From GCA-003244245 sp050699595 (GTDB lineage Bacteria > Actinomycetota > Actinomycetes > Mycobacteriales > Pseudonocardiaceae), in assembly GCA_050699595.1 (NCBI GenBank), contig JBOHFI010000028.1, positions 4,878 through 68,877 on the forward strand: a DNA stretch of 64,000 nt. The letters run 5' to 3'. Both the position numbers and the translations under genes were made by a program. Of this stretch, positions 39,387 to 47,565 are shown piece by piece. Within the stretch, counting starts at the first letter, position 1; each line of letters starts with the position of its first letter. The notes under the pieces were generated by a model. It was not told the DNA's origin. It made no database searches and worked only from the letters and a program-made list of their open reading frames with translations.

Positions 39387-40196
39387 TCATAAGAGCCACT
39401 GGCGCGCGGCGATGAACCCGGCCTGAAACCGGCTCTTGGCTCCGAGATGATCGAGAATTTCACCCATGCGGCGGCTGATCGTGCGATCCGATATGTGTAG
39501 ATTTCGTGCCGCAACCGTACTGGTCGATCCGGCCGCCAACTCGGCGACGATATCCTTGAGATGCTGCGGCATCGGATCCACCGGCGACATTTCGATATGA
39601 GCCTGTATTGCAGACCAGAGAAAATCATGACACGCTGTCAGCAGATTCACGGCATCCTGGTCCCGAACGACTAGCAGTCGCGGCCGACGATCTCTTTCCT
39701 GAAGCTCCGACAGCAACGCGATATCCCGGTTGAGGGCCATGAGCGGCAGCTGGATCGGAAGGTATCGAACAGCATCATTAACGCCGTTTGGTTGCGGGGA
39801 TCGTTGGGTGGGGGTCCGCCCTGCCGGATCGGTCGACTCGAGGATACGGGACGATCTTGCCGCATCGTCCTTGCCCATGAGGCCTACACAAAACAGCAGC
39901 AAATTGATGCTGTGCGGCGATCCTCGACCGATGGTTAATCGTTGGACGATCGGATCTGGGCATGCGGAATCGCTGTAGACAGATTGGCGGTACTCGCTGG
40001 AAAAACGCTCGATCTCACTCTTGTCGGAAAGGTGAGAGACTGCGGGCAGCTGTTGAACTCGGCGGGTCACTTCCTGAAGGATTGACGCGGCCAACAGCTC
40101 CAGATAGCCTACGCCGACCGCGACGGTATTGGGGGTGCCGGCTGATGTGGTAGATGTCCGTGCCGGAGAGATCCTTGGTGGTGAAGGCCTCGACAT
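39387..40196 (-). CDS. LuxR-type regulator of the RiPP island
   Basis: The C-terminal 60 residues form a LuxR helix-turn-helix: DIVAELAAGSTSTVAARNLH, then ISDRTISRRMGEILDHLGAK and SRFQAGFIAARQWLL. The middle (LELLAASILQEVTRRVQQLP, YLPIQLPLMALNRDIALLSE, RPRLLVVRDQDAVNLLTACH) matches the effector-like region of actinobacterial LuxR proteins found with peptide clusters. The true start is unclear: ATG 40196 is possible but the first 25 residues look non-native, so the N-terminus may be truncated. It faces the YcaO gene tail-to-tail and probably activates the precursor promoter. Confidence 0.75.
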   Translation of the reverse strand: MSRPSPPRISPARTSTTSAGTPNTVAVGVGYLELLAASILQEVTRRVQQLPAVSHLSDKSEIERFSSEYRQSVYSDSACPDPIVQRLTIGRGSPHSINLLLFCVGLMGKDDAARSSRILESTDPAGRTPTQRSPQPNGVNDAVRYLPIQLPLMALNRDIALLSELQERDRRPRLLVVRDQDAVNLLTACHDFLWSAIQAHIEMSPVDPMPQHLKDIVAELAAGSTSTVAARNLHISDRTISRRMGEILDHLGAKSRFQAGFIAARQWLL

Positions 40197-41347
40197 GTTC
40201 GCGGGAACCGGACGCGGTGAAAACGACCCCCCGACGGCCTGCACGTTCCCTCCTCCGCGTCTCAGAGCCGCACACCCGAGCCGGCGACGGGCAGGTGTTG
40301 GATGTGGCGATCGAACCAGCCGGGCATCTGGAGCGGAGACCGAAGGTCGCGGGCCTGAGCCGGGCATCGTGGGCAGCGGAACCGTCCATCCATCCCTGCT
40401 CCGTGACCGAGAGCCAACACCATGATCGGCCCTCTCGTCGCGGTCCAGTCGCATCCCCGTGGCCACCCCTCCGACCCGGCGTTCAGATCAGCAATCATCA
40501 TGCGTGGTATCATAAGCTCATATGAACACGGTTTGTCAACGTGTTGTGTCCGCTCACCTCCGGCTACCGTCAGCTTGGATCGGGGGCTGTAGGCCCTTGC
40601 AGGTGATGCCGCTCGCAGGGACGTACAGCTATGGTCCGTGTCGAGAGATTCGCGGCGACCCGGCGCGCTTCCTGCCGCGTTCAATGTTGGGCAAAAGCAG
40701 CAGAGAGTCGATTTGATTGGCGCCGTGAGTACCCCAGCCCAAGCGGTATCCCGGCCTCCTCGACGGGCATCGATTCTGGTCCGTGCGTACCGGGATCCAC
40801 CGGAGAGAGGGGGCCGTCAGACTATTGCGTCTGGACGCAGCAAGCCCGATCGGCATGTGGAGGAGGTTGGTGATCTATGTCCACGAGATGATCGATGAAG
40901 AGATTCTGGCTCGTCGTGAGCTCGATAAAGCTATGCCAGCGCATCGCTGCTCGGCGTAGCCGGTTCACCTTGCTGGGTGGAGCGCCAGCGCGTCTGGGTG
41001 CGGTCGCAGAACTCAGCGTAGGTCAGGTCTGTGGGGGATCCTCCGGCGCCGGCCGGCCGGCTGCTCGCAGTATGTCCAGCTCCGCAGCCGGCGCTTCTAG
41101 CTCGCCACCGGCACGCGGATGACACGCCTGCCGACACGCATCCCCAGGCGGGTTTCGACTCCCGGCAACAGTTATGATAAGATCAAGAGGAGTGTTGGTT
41201 GCCTGCAAGCGCGAAGACGCGAGGTCCAGTTGGGTCGCGAAGGTATGGACCGCGTAGCCTGACTGGGACGGCGCTTCGGTAAAATCACCCTATTGTGCAG
41301 GACACGTTGAATCGGACCTGAGCAGTCCGGTCGGTTGGAGGTGGCCG
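40197..41347. other. 1.15 kb gene-poor stretch
   Basis: No convincing gene. A 34-codon frame at 40855-40959 (reading VIYVHEMIDEEILARRELDK) could be a small protein or a remnant. On the minus strand, fragments such as VLALGHGAG near 40410 hint at a dead alpha/beta hydrolase but the frame is broken at once. Base composition is mixed, as expected of decayed island DNA. The promoter of helR must lie at the right end. Confidence 0.4.
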
Positions 41348-43384
41348 TTGACCACGACCAATGACGGAGCGGAGCGTAAGCGAGACCAACTGGATGCCGA
41401 ACGGTGTCGGTTGCGGTATGCGCGGGAATGCCTGACGCGCAACCGTGAGGAAATGCTTCGCATGGCCGAGTCGATGGTAGCACGTGGCGACGACGAGGAG
41501 ATGATCGCCTGGCTGTATCGTAGGGCTTTCCAACTGGAAGACCGTGACGATGCGCCGCTGTTCTTCGGTCGGATTGACGGCCCTTTGCCCGACCCCGTCT
41601 ACATCGGACGTCGCTACGTCGCGGACGGCGACAACGAGCCAGCGGTGATCGACTGGCGCACCGAGATGGCAACACGATTCTATCGGGCCACGGCCGCTCA
41701 GCCCATGAAAGTCACGCGCCGCCGTCGGTACGGCTTCTCCGACGAGCAGGAGATGACCAGCTTCGACGACGAGCAGCTTGCGGACATGGCCGCAGACGCA
41801 GGCCTGAGTGTTTTTGTACGTCAGGAGATCGAACTGGCCCACTACGGGCCGATGCGAGACATCGTGGCAACAATCCAACCCGACCAGGACCACATTGTCC
41901 GGCTCGGCGCGGGTGACTCCCTGGTTGTGCAGGGTGGACCCGGCACAGGCAAGACCGCTGTCGGGCTACACCGTGCGGCGTTCCTGTTGTTCGAGTACCG
42001 CCAGGTGCGACAACAGGGTGTACTCGTGGTAGGGCCCAACGACACATTCGTGCACCACATCTCCCGTGTGCTCCCTACTTTGGGGGAAATCGAGTGCAAA
42101 CACGTGTCGCTAGCCGGGCTGGTCGGGGCAGACCGTGCCCCGACAGAGGACCCGGACGTGGCCAAGTTGAAAGGCGACGCGCGATTGGCGACCGTGCTCG
42201 GGCGCGCGCTTTGGTCGACGGTGGGTCGAGCGCATGATGACTTTGTCGTCACCAACACCAGCCCCTATATCCGGGTCTACCCGGAAGAACTCGTCCGCCT
42301 TTCCAGGGACCTCATCGCAGACCGCAAGGATTTCGGTTCTGCCCGGGAGCTCATGCGGGAGCGGGTTGCCAATCGGGTGCGCCGCAAGCTGGAACTGCGA
42401 GGCCGCTCCCTCAGCGATACCGCGACCCGCAAGCTCGCGCGCGCGCAACAGACCCGTGTGCTGGTGGAGTCGATCTGGCCGGTGCTCAAGCCGCGCGATG
42501 TGCTGTTCCGGTTGTACTCCGATGCGAGGCACCTCGCCCGGTGCGCCAAGGGAGTGCTCGACGAACAGGAACAGCAGGCGCTGCAGTGGGCCGAGCCACC
42601 CGCAACCGCCGCCAAAGCGCAGTGGACTGCGGCCGATCATGTTCTCCTCGACGAACTGGCCTCACTCCTAGACGCCCAGCCCCGATTCGGTCACGTCGTA
42701 CTCGACGAGGCTCAGGACCTCTCCGCCATGCAGTTGCGCGCGGTGGGTCGCCGCTGCCGGGGCACAGCTACTATTCTTGGCGACCTCGCGCAGCAGACGA
42801 CACCGTGGGGGCTACCTTCCTGGCACGCTGTCCTCGGCGTGTTGGGAAGGCCTGGCGAGGTCGTTACTCTCCACACCAGCTACCGTGTACCACAGCAGAT
42901 TCTTGATATTGCCAACCGGCTGCTCGGCGAGATCGCCCCGGACCTGCCCCCCACCACCTCTGCCCGCTCGGCAGCGGATGCAGTCGTGCTGATCGCCGCG
43001 CCGTTATCCAGCGGAAGTGGCCCGATCGCAGTTGCACGCATCATCGCCGGGATAGTTCGAACGCTGCCAGTGGAGAGGGGCAGCGTTGGAGTTATCGTTG
43101 CCGACCCCGACGCCGAGCAGCTGCGCAGAGCCCTGGGCGCCGAGGGTATCGAGCCTGTAAACGCTGACGAGGTGGATCGCGATAGGCGGCTGGCTCTAGT
43201 TCCTGTCGGCACGGTCAAGGGAATGGAATTCGACAATGTGCTGGTGGTCGACCCTCACCGTGTGATCGAGATGGGGGAAACCGGCATGCGACTGCTTTAC
43301 GTCGCTCTGACCCGAGCAATATCGCAGCTCACAATTATACATACCGCCGCGTTGCCCGAGGTACTCGGTCTCGCTTCTGTGTGA
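41348..43384 (+). CDS. helR: HelD/HelR-type RNA polymerase recycling ATPase
   Basis: A 678-residue UvrD-like ATPase from TTG 41348, with GGAGGTGG just upstream. The N-terminal coiled coil (RKRDQLDAERCRLRYARECL, REEMLRMAESMVARG) is followed by YIGRRYVADGDNEPAVIDWR, typical of HelD. Motor motifs: Walker A VVQGGPGTGKTAVGLHRAAF, motif II VVLDEAQDLSAMQLRAVGRR, GDLAQQTTPWG, and VKGMEFDNVLVVDP plus LLYVALTRAISQLTII. HelR proteins pull RNA polymerase off DNA and displace bound rifamycins. In a peptide-antibiotic island it could be a self-resistance gene. I did not see the rifamycin-associated element upstream. Confidence 0.85.
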   Translation: MTTTNDGAERKRDQLDAERCRLRYARECLTRNREEMLRMAESMVARGDDEEMIAWLYRRAFQLEDRDDAPLFFGRIDGPLPDPVYIGRRYVADGDNEPAVIDWRTEMATRFYRATAAQPMKVTRRRRYGFSDEQEMTSFDDEQLADMAADAGLSVFVRQEIELAHYGPMRDIVATIQPDQDHIVRLGAGDSLVVQGGPGTGKTAVGLHRAAFLLFEYRQVRQQGVLVVGPNDTFVHHISRVLPTLGEIECKHVSLAGLVGADRAPTEDPDVAKLKGDARLATVLGRALWSTVGRAHDDFVVTNTSPYIRVYPEELVRLSRDLIADRKDFGSARELMRERVANRVRRKLELRGRSLSDTATRKLARAQQTRVLVESIWPVLKPRDVLFRLYSDARHLARCAKGVLDEQEQQALQWAEPPATAAKAQWTAADHVLLDELASLLDAQPRFGHVVLDEAQDLSAMQLRAVGRRCRGTATILGDLAQQTTPWGLPSWHAVLGVLGRPGEVVTLHTSYRVPQQILDIANRLLGEIAPDLPPTTSARSAADAVVLIAAPLSSGSGPIAVARIIAGIVRTLPVERGSVGVIVADPDAEQLRRALGAEGIEPVNADEVDRDRRLALVPVGTVKGMEFDNVLVVDPHRVIEMGETGMRLLYVALTRAISQLTIIHTAALPEVLGLASV

Positions 43385-43402
43385 ACGCCCTCGCCCGCCC
43401 TC

Positions 43403-43465
43403 GCTCGCCGATCAGCTGGGCTGCGTCGTCGGACCGCTGCGCGACCACTTCGCCGAGTAGGCCCA
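43403..43465. repeat. attR-like direct repeat
   Basis: Second copy of the 63-bp deacetylase-end sequence (62 identical; GTCG instead of GTGG). It codes for nothing here: it lies 18 bp after the helR stop and 18 bp before the glycosyltransferase stop. The left copy is in the intact gene, so the right one marks the far end of the insertion. Confidence 0.85.
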
Positions 43466-43482
43466 ATCCAGGAGAGCGCGGT

Positions 43483-44610
43483 TCAGGCCGGTCGTGAATC
43501 CTGGCCGGGAACGGCATGGTGACCGCGTTCGGCGAGCAGAGTCAGCACGACCGAGGCGGTGTCCGGGTTGCGCACCACGTGGCTGGGATCGCCCCGGTGC
43601 AGCGCCTGTTGCTTGATCGCGGTGATCAACCCGGCCTCGTCCCTCGGCCAGGGCGCCAGCCCGGCTTCGTCGAGGACCTCGGAGTTGGCTATCCCGTGTC
43701 CCGGAATCGGGCGGTAGGTCACCGCGGGCAGTCCGGCGGTCAAGGCCTCGGTCAGGGACAGACCGCCCGCGTTGTGCACCAGCACGTCGACGGCCGCCAT
43801 CAGCTCCGGGACGTCGTCGCGCCAGCCGAGGGCGACCACGCCGGGCTGGGCCGACAACTGTTTGCGGAGCCGCTCGTTGCGCCCGCAGAGCACCACCACC
43901 TCCGCGACGCCCGACGAGCTGATGGTGTGAACCACACGGGGTACGTCACCCATGCCGAGCGACCCCGTCGCCAAGAGCACCACCAGGCCCTCCGGTGACA
44001 GGCCCAGCTCGGCGCGCAACCGATGGCGATGGGCAGGGTCGGGCTGATGGGCGAACCGGGATGACACCAGCCCGCCGACGGCCCGCATGGGTGTGTGGTA
44101 GACCAGGTGTCCCATCCGCGCCGTGGCCTCGGTCACCGTCACATGGTGGTCGACGCTGTGGTGCACCCACAGCCGGTGCACCGCCGGGTCGGTGAGGAAG
44201 GTCACCAGGGTCGCGTCCACCGACCCGGCTTCCTTGAGCTGGCCCAGCGTCTGGCTGGCCAACATGTAGGTGGACACCACGACGTCGTGATCGCCGACCC
44301 AGCGCAGCACGTGACGCTGCGCCATCCGGCACAGCCCCAGGGCGACCCGCTGCACCCAACCGGCGTGCTCCAGATGGGCGAACATCCAGTCGAAGAACGC
44401 CGGCGCATAGCCGACGCTCAACCGGTAGCCATCCCGCAGCATGTACCGGAATATCCGCGGCAGCGCGTCCAGGTAGTCCCGGCGGTCCGCCGGGATGCCG
44501 GACTTGGCCAGCCGACTGATGAGCTCGTCGGCGGCGCCGTCGTGACCTGCGCCGACGCTGCCCGAGATGACCAGCACCCGTGTCGCCGTGCTCGTTGCCC
44601 GTCCGCCCAT
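43483..44610 (-). CDS. GT28/MGDG-synthase-like glycosyltransferase
   Basis: A 375-residue GT-B enzyme. The N-terminus RVLVISGSVGAGHDGAADEL has the glycine-rich acceptor motif of MGDG synthase/MurG-like enzymes. The nucleotide-sugar half includes GLVVLLATGSLGMGDVPRVV, EVVVLCGRNERLRKQL and HNAGGLSLTEALTAGLPAVT with the donor-binding Gly-Gly and Glu. It probably adds a hexose to a lipid or wall precursor. Without the island, the deacetylase would be its convergent neighbour, a pair that makes sense for one glycolipid. Confidence 0.87.
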   Translation of the reverse strand: MGGRATSTATRVLVISGSVGAGHDGAADELISRLAKSGIPADRRDYLDALPRIFRYMLRDGYRLSVGYAPAFFDWMFAHLEHAGWVQRVALGLCRMAQRHVLRWVGDHDVVVSTYMLASQTLGQLKEAGSVDATLVTFLTDPAVHRLWVHHSVDHHVTVTEATARMGHLVYHTPMRAVGGLVSSRFAHQPDPAHRHRLRAELGLSPEGLVVLLATGSLGMGDVPRVVHTISSSGVAEVVVLCGRNERLRKQLSAQPGVVALGWRDDVPELMAAVDVLVHNAGGLSLTEALTAGLPAVTYRPIPGHGIANSEVLDEAGLAPWPRDEAGLITAIKQQALHRGDPSHVVRNPDTASVVLTLLAERGHHAVPGQDSRPA

Positions 44611-44755
44611 TGGTCTCTACCCATCCCACGCGCCGTCCGGCTCTGTCAGGACTGTCTCCTACAGCGTGTAAGAGACTAGCTGATATGGCGTGGTGTGACG
44701 ATCCCCCCTGAAAGCCACACTCAGAGTGAGACGGAAAGGGCGGCGCAGCTGCCCG

Positions 44756-45658
44756 TCAGGTCGGCCACAACCAGTAGATGAGCTGGTAGAACGCGATAGT
44801 GGCCTGTACAGCGGCGATCGTGGTGGCCACACCCAGCGCCAGCACGCTGCTGGGTACCAAGGGCTCGGGCCGGGGCGGGTCGGCTCGCAACGCGGCGACC
44901 CGAGCCGACACCCCGCATCCGGCGAAGGGCAACGCGGCTGGCCGCAGCGGCACCTGACCGGCGACCTCGCCGGCCAACGCCGCCTTGGTCAGCGCTCGAG
45001 CGACCAGCTCCCGGCTGCCGGTCACCGCCGCGGCGTGCTCATCGGCGCTGCGCTCGACGAGGAAAGCCACCGCCTCCCGCACCGGAACCAGCACCGGATT
45101 GACCGCGGCGCAGATCTCGGTCGCGGCCCGGAGCCAGTGATGCCTGCTCTGCAGGTGCGCCCGCTCGTGAGCCAGTACAACCCGTCGCTCATCACCATCC
45201 AGTACCGACAACAGACCGCGGGTGACCAGGATTCGGCCTGGACGGCCCGGTACGGCGAAGGCGTGCGGCGCGTCCAACGCCACCACAGCCAGCTCACCGG
45301 CCCCGCATGAGCTGCACACCGCCCGCAGCTCCCGGGTCGTGGCCCGGCGGGCCCGCAGGACCTTCGCCACCCGGATCACGCCGACGATCAGCAGGATCAC
45401 GGCGGTGATCCCGATCAGCTTGGGCACCGGATCCTGCAGCTCCACCCCACGCTCGAGGGCTTCATCGGCGACCAGTGAGGTACAGCCCAGCAGAGTGGCC
45501 GCCAGCAGGACCAGACCCCAGGTCGCCGCCGCCGCGCACAGCATGGCGGCGACCACGAACGCAGCGGCTCGCGTCGGCGCGATCCGGGCGACGACGATCC
45601 GGCTGATCGCCGCCAGCAGCAGCGACAGCGCCGCCGGCACGTACACGCTGATCGTCAT
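44756..45658 (-). CDS. BlaR1-like M56 membrane metallopeptidase
   Basis: A 300-residue protein with four hydrophobic segments (VYVPAALSLLLAAISRIVVA, AAFVVAAMLCAAAATWGLVL, LIGITAVILLIVGVIRVAKV and a C-terminal VLALGVATTIAAVQATIAFY). The cytosolic protease loop has VLAHERAHLQSRHHWLRA (HExxH) and LVERSADEHAAAV (third ligand region). It lacks the extracellular penicillin sensor of true BlaR1. ATG 45658 overlaps the BlaI-like stop by 4 nt, so the pair is coupled: the protease presumably cleaves the repressor. Confidence 0.9.
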   Translation of the reverse strand: MTISVYVPAALSLLLAAISRIVVARIAPTRAAAFVVAAMLCAAAATWGLVLLAATLLGCTSLVADEALERGVELQDPVPKLIGITAVILLIVGVIRVAKVLRARRATTRELRAVCSSCGAGELAVVALDAPHAFAVPGRPGRILVTRGLLSVLDGDERRVVLAHERAHLQSRHHWLRAATEICAAVNPVLVPVREAVAFLVERSADEHAAAVTGSRELVARALTKAALAGEVAGQVPLRPAALPFAGCGVSARVAALRADPPRPEPLVPSSVLALGVATTIAAVQATIAFYQLIYWLWPT

Positions 45659-46011
45659 GGGCGCCGCCGCAGCATCGCCCGCAGCAATCGCGCATCCTCC
45701 ACCGACAACGAGGTGGCGAACCGCTGCAGCACGGCCTGCCGATCCCGGCCGCGGCTCAGCAACGCCTGCATCTGCTCGGCGGCGAGCTCTTCGGCACCCT
45801 TGACCGGGAAATACTCGTGGCGACGGCCGTCAGCCACCCGGCCGATCAGCCCCTTCTCATACAACCGGACCAAGATGGTCTGCACGGTGTTATAGGCCAG
45901 GCCATCACCGACCGCCTCCCGGACCTGCGCCGCCGTGAGTGGCCCGTCGGACGTCCACAACGCGGCCAGCACTTCGGCCTCGAGCTCGCCCGCCGCCCGC
46001 CGCGATGGCAT
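45655..46011 (-). CDS. BlaI/MecI/CopY-family repressor
   Basis: A 118-residue winged-helix repressor: GELEAEVLAALWTSDGPLTA, the recognition helix in GLAYNTVQTILVRLYEKGLI, and wing GRVADGRRHEYFPV. The C-terminal helices (AAEQMQALLSRGRDRQAVLQ) form the dimer and protease-cut region. It is divergent from tyrS over 88 bp, which may carry its operator. Regulated targets are unknown; no beta-lactamase resistance gene is adjacent. Confidence 0.92.
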   Translation of the reverse strand: MPSRRAAGELEAEVLAALWTSDGPLTAAQVREAVGDGLAYNTVQTILVRLYEKGLIGRVADGRRHEYFPVKGAEELAAEQMQALLSRGRDRQAVLQRFATSLSVEDARLLRAMLRRRP

Positions 46012-46099
46012 CTGACCATCCTAACCAGCCGACGCCGCACTCAGTCACGCGAGCCCGTGGATATGGTGATACCGACATCCCACATCCCGGAGAGTCTCG

Positions 46100-47488
46100 A
46101 TGACCCGACTGAGCCAGTCCGTTGACCGCGTGACCGCCCTGCTCACGGGCGCGGACCTCGCGGTCGAAGCCGCCGTGCGCGATCTGCTGACCGAGACCAT
46201 GCAGCGCCGCGGCCTGGACCTGTCGGACCTGCGCCCGGCCGAGCAGGCCGCCCTGATCGCCCCCCGGTCCCAGGAGCTTGCGCCATCCGTCGATGCGCTG
46301 GCCGAGCGGATCATCACGGCCGAGCAGAAGGGCCGCCGGTTCATCGCCAAGTTCGGTATCGACCCCACCGGGCATGAGGTGCACCTGGGGCACACGGTGC
46401 CGATGCTCATCCTCAGCCGTTTCCAGAGGATGGGCCACGAGGTGGTGTTCATCGTGGGGGACCTGACCGCGAAGATCGGCGACCCGTCCGGCCGCTCCGA
46501 TGATCGCCCGGCGCTGACTGATGAGGATATCGCCCGCAACCTCGTCACCTACCGTGAGCAGGTCACCCCGTTCTTCGACTTCGAGCGTGCCCAGTTCCGG
46601 CACAACGGTGACTGGTTGCGGCAGATCACGTTGCCGGAGATCATCGAGATCACCGCGAAGATCCCGGTGTCCATGCCGCTGCAACGCGAGGACTTCCGCA
46701 AGCGCCTCGATGCTGGGCAGGGCCTGTCGCTGGCCGAGTTGATGTACTCGGTCGTGATGGCGTTGGACTCGGTGGAGACCCACTGCGACCTGGAGGTCGG
46801 CGGGATCGACCAGTTCCTCAACATGCAGATGTGCCGCAAGGTGATGGACATCTGCGGGCAGACGCCGGAGTTGGTGGTCGCCACCTCGCTCATCGAGGGC
46901 ACGGACGGCACCGGGGCCAAGATGAGCAAGTCGAGGGGCAACTACGTGCCGCTCACCGCTTCGGCGGGCGAGATGTTCGGCAAGATCATGTCCGTGCCCG
47001 ATCGCCTGGTGGAGCAGTACTTCCGGGCGCTGTCGGAGTGGTGGGATTCCGAACTCGCCGTCACCGCTGAGCGAGTGCGGGCCGGGTCGCTGCACCCGAT
47101 GGACGTGAAGAAGATCCTGGCCGGGGAGGTCACCGCCGCCATCCACGGTGTGGACGCGGCGATGCAGGCCCGCGAGGAGTTCGTGGCCCGCTTCTCCCAG
47201 CGCACCTTCGCCGCGGCCGGAGACCTGCCCACCATCAGTGATCTCGGTCAGTCGGTCATCGACGCGGTCAAAGCCCTGGGCTTCGCCACGAGCAACGGCG
47301 ACGTCCGTCGCGTCGCCGAACAGAACGGCCTGCGTCTGGTGGTCGAGTCCGAGGGCGGTCAGAAGCAGGTGACGCTCACCGCTGAGGAGGCCCGCGAGCC
47401 GTTGGTCGTCGTGGTCAAGGACAAGCTCGAGGGCCAGTCCGGCGACTTCTACCTCAAGGTCGGCCGCAAACTCGCCCGCATCACCTGA
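46100..47488 (+). CDS. tyrS: Tyrosyl-tRNA synthetase (TyrZ-type)
   Basis: A 462-residue class I synthetase. Nucleotide motif FGIDPTGHEVHLGHTVPMLI (HLGH replacing HIGH), IVGDLTAKIGDPSGRSDDRP, tyrosine pocket LMYSVVMALDSVETHCDLEV and GGIDQFLNMQMCRKVM, the KMSKS loop GAKMSKSRGNYVP, and a C-terminal S4-like tail QKQVTLTAEEAREPLVVVVK. The N-terminal 70 residues are an actinobacterial helical extension. It resembles the TyrZ rather than the classic TyrS branch. Whether another TyrRS exists in the genome cannot be told from the window. Confidence 0.93.
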   Translation: MTRLSQSVDRVTALLTGADLAVEAAVRDLLTETMQRRGLDLSDLRPAEQAALIAPRSQELAPSVDALAERIITAEQKGRRFIAKFGIDPTGHEVHLGHTVPMLILSRFQRMGHEVVFIVGDLTAKIGDPSGRSDDRPALTDEDIARNLVTYREQVTPFFDFERAQFRHNGDWLRQITLPEIIEITAKIPVSMPLQREDFRKRLDAGQGLSLAELMYSVVMALDSVETHCDLEVGGIDQFLNMQMCRKVMDICGQTPELVVATSLIEGTDGTGAKMSKSRGNYVPLTASAGEMFGKIMSVPDRLVEQYFRALSEWWDSELAVTAERVRAGSLHPMDVKKILAGEVTAAIHGVDAAMQAREEFVARFSQRTFAAAGDLPTISDLGQSVIDAVKALGFATSNGDVRRVAEQNGLRLVVESEGGQKQVTLTAEEAREPLVVVVKDKLEGQSGDFYLKVGRKLARIT

Positions 47489-47565
47489 CGATGCTGGCCG
47501 CACACGGATGAACACCAGCCAGGCTGATGCCTGTTATTCGTGACTCGCCTCGACGCCGTCACTGG

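Larger units (their letters stand above)
35488..43402. mobile_element. 7.9 kb genomic island with RiPP cluster and HelR
   Basis: Bounded by 62/63-identical direct repeats. Contents: Fe/2OG oxygenase, RiPP precursor, YcaO cyclodehydratase, transposase tail, LuxR regulator, a gene-poor stretch and HelR. Codon use is less extremely GC-biased than in flanking core genes (many ACA, GAA and ATT codons in the precursor and YcaO), fitting transfer. No recombinase gene remains inside. Confidence 0.7.

Noticed and set aside
40262..40684. Minus-strand frame with LALGHGAG resembling an alpha/beta hydrolase
   Set aside because: Only one short motif fits; the nucleophile elbow and the rest are absent, so it cannot be supported as a gene or a clear pseudogene.
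41200..41347. Rifamycin-associated element upstream of helR
   Set aside because: No GGGGCTTGCGG-type palindrome could be found in this stretch.
44611..44755. BlaI-type operator downstream of the BlaR1-like gene
   Set aside because: The gap has no clear TACA-type dyad; the divergent BlaI/tyrS gap is the more likely site.
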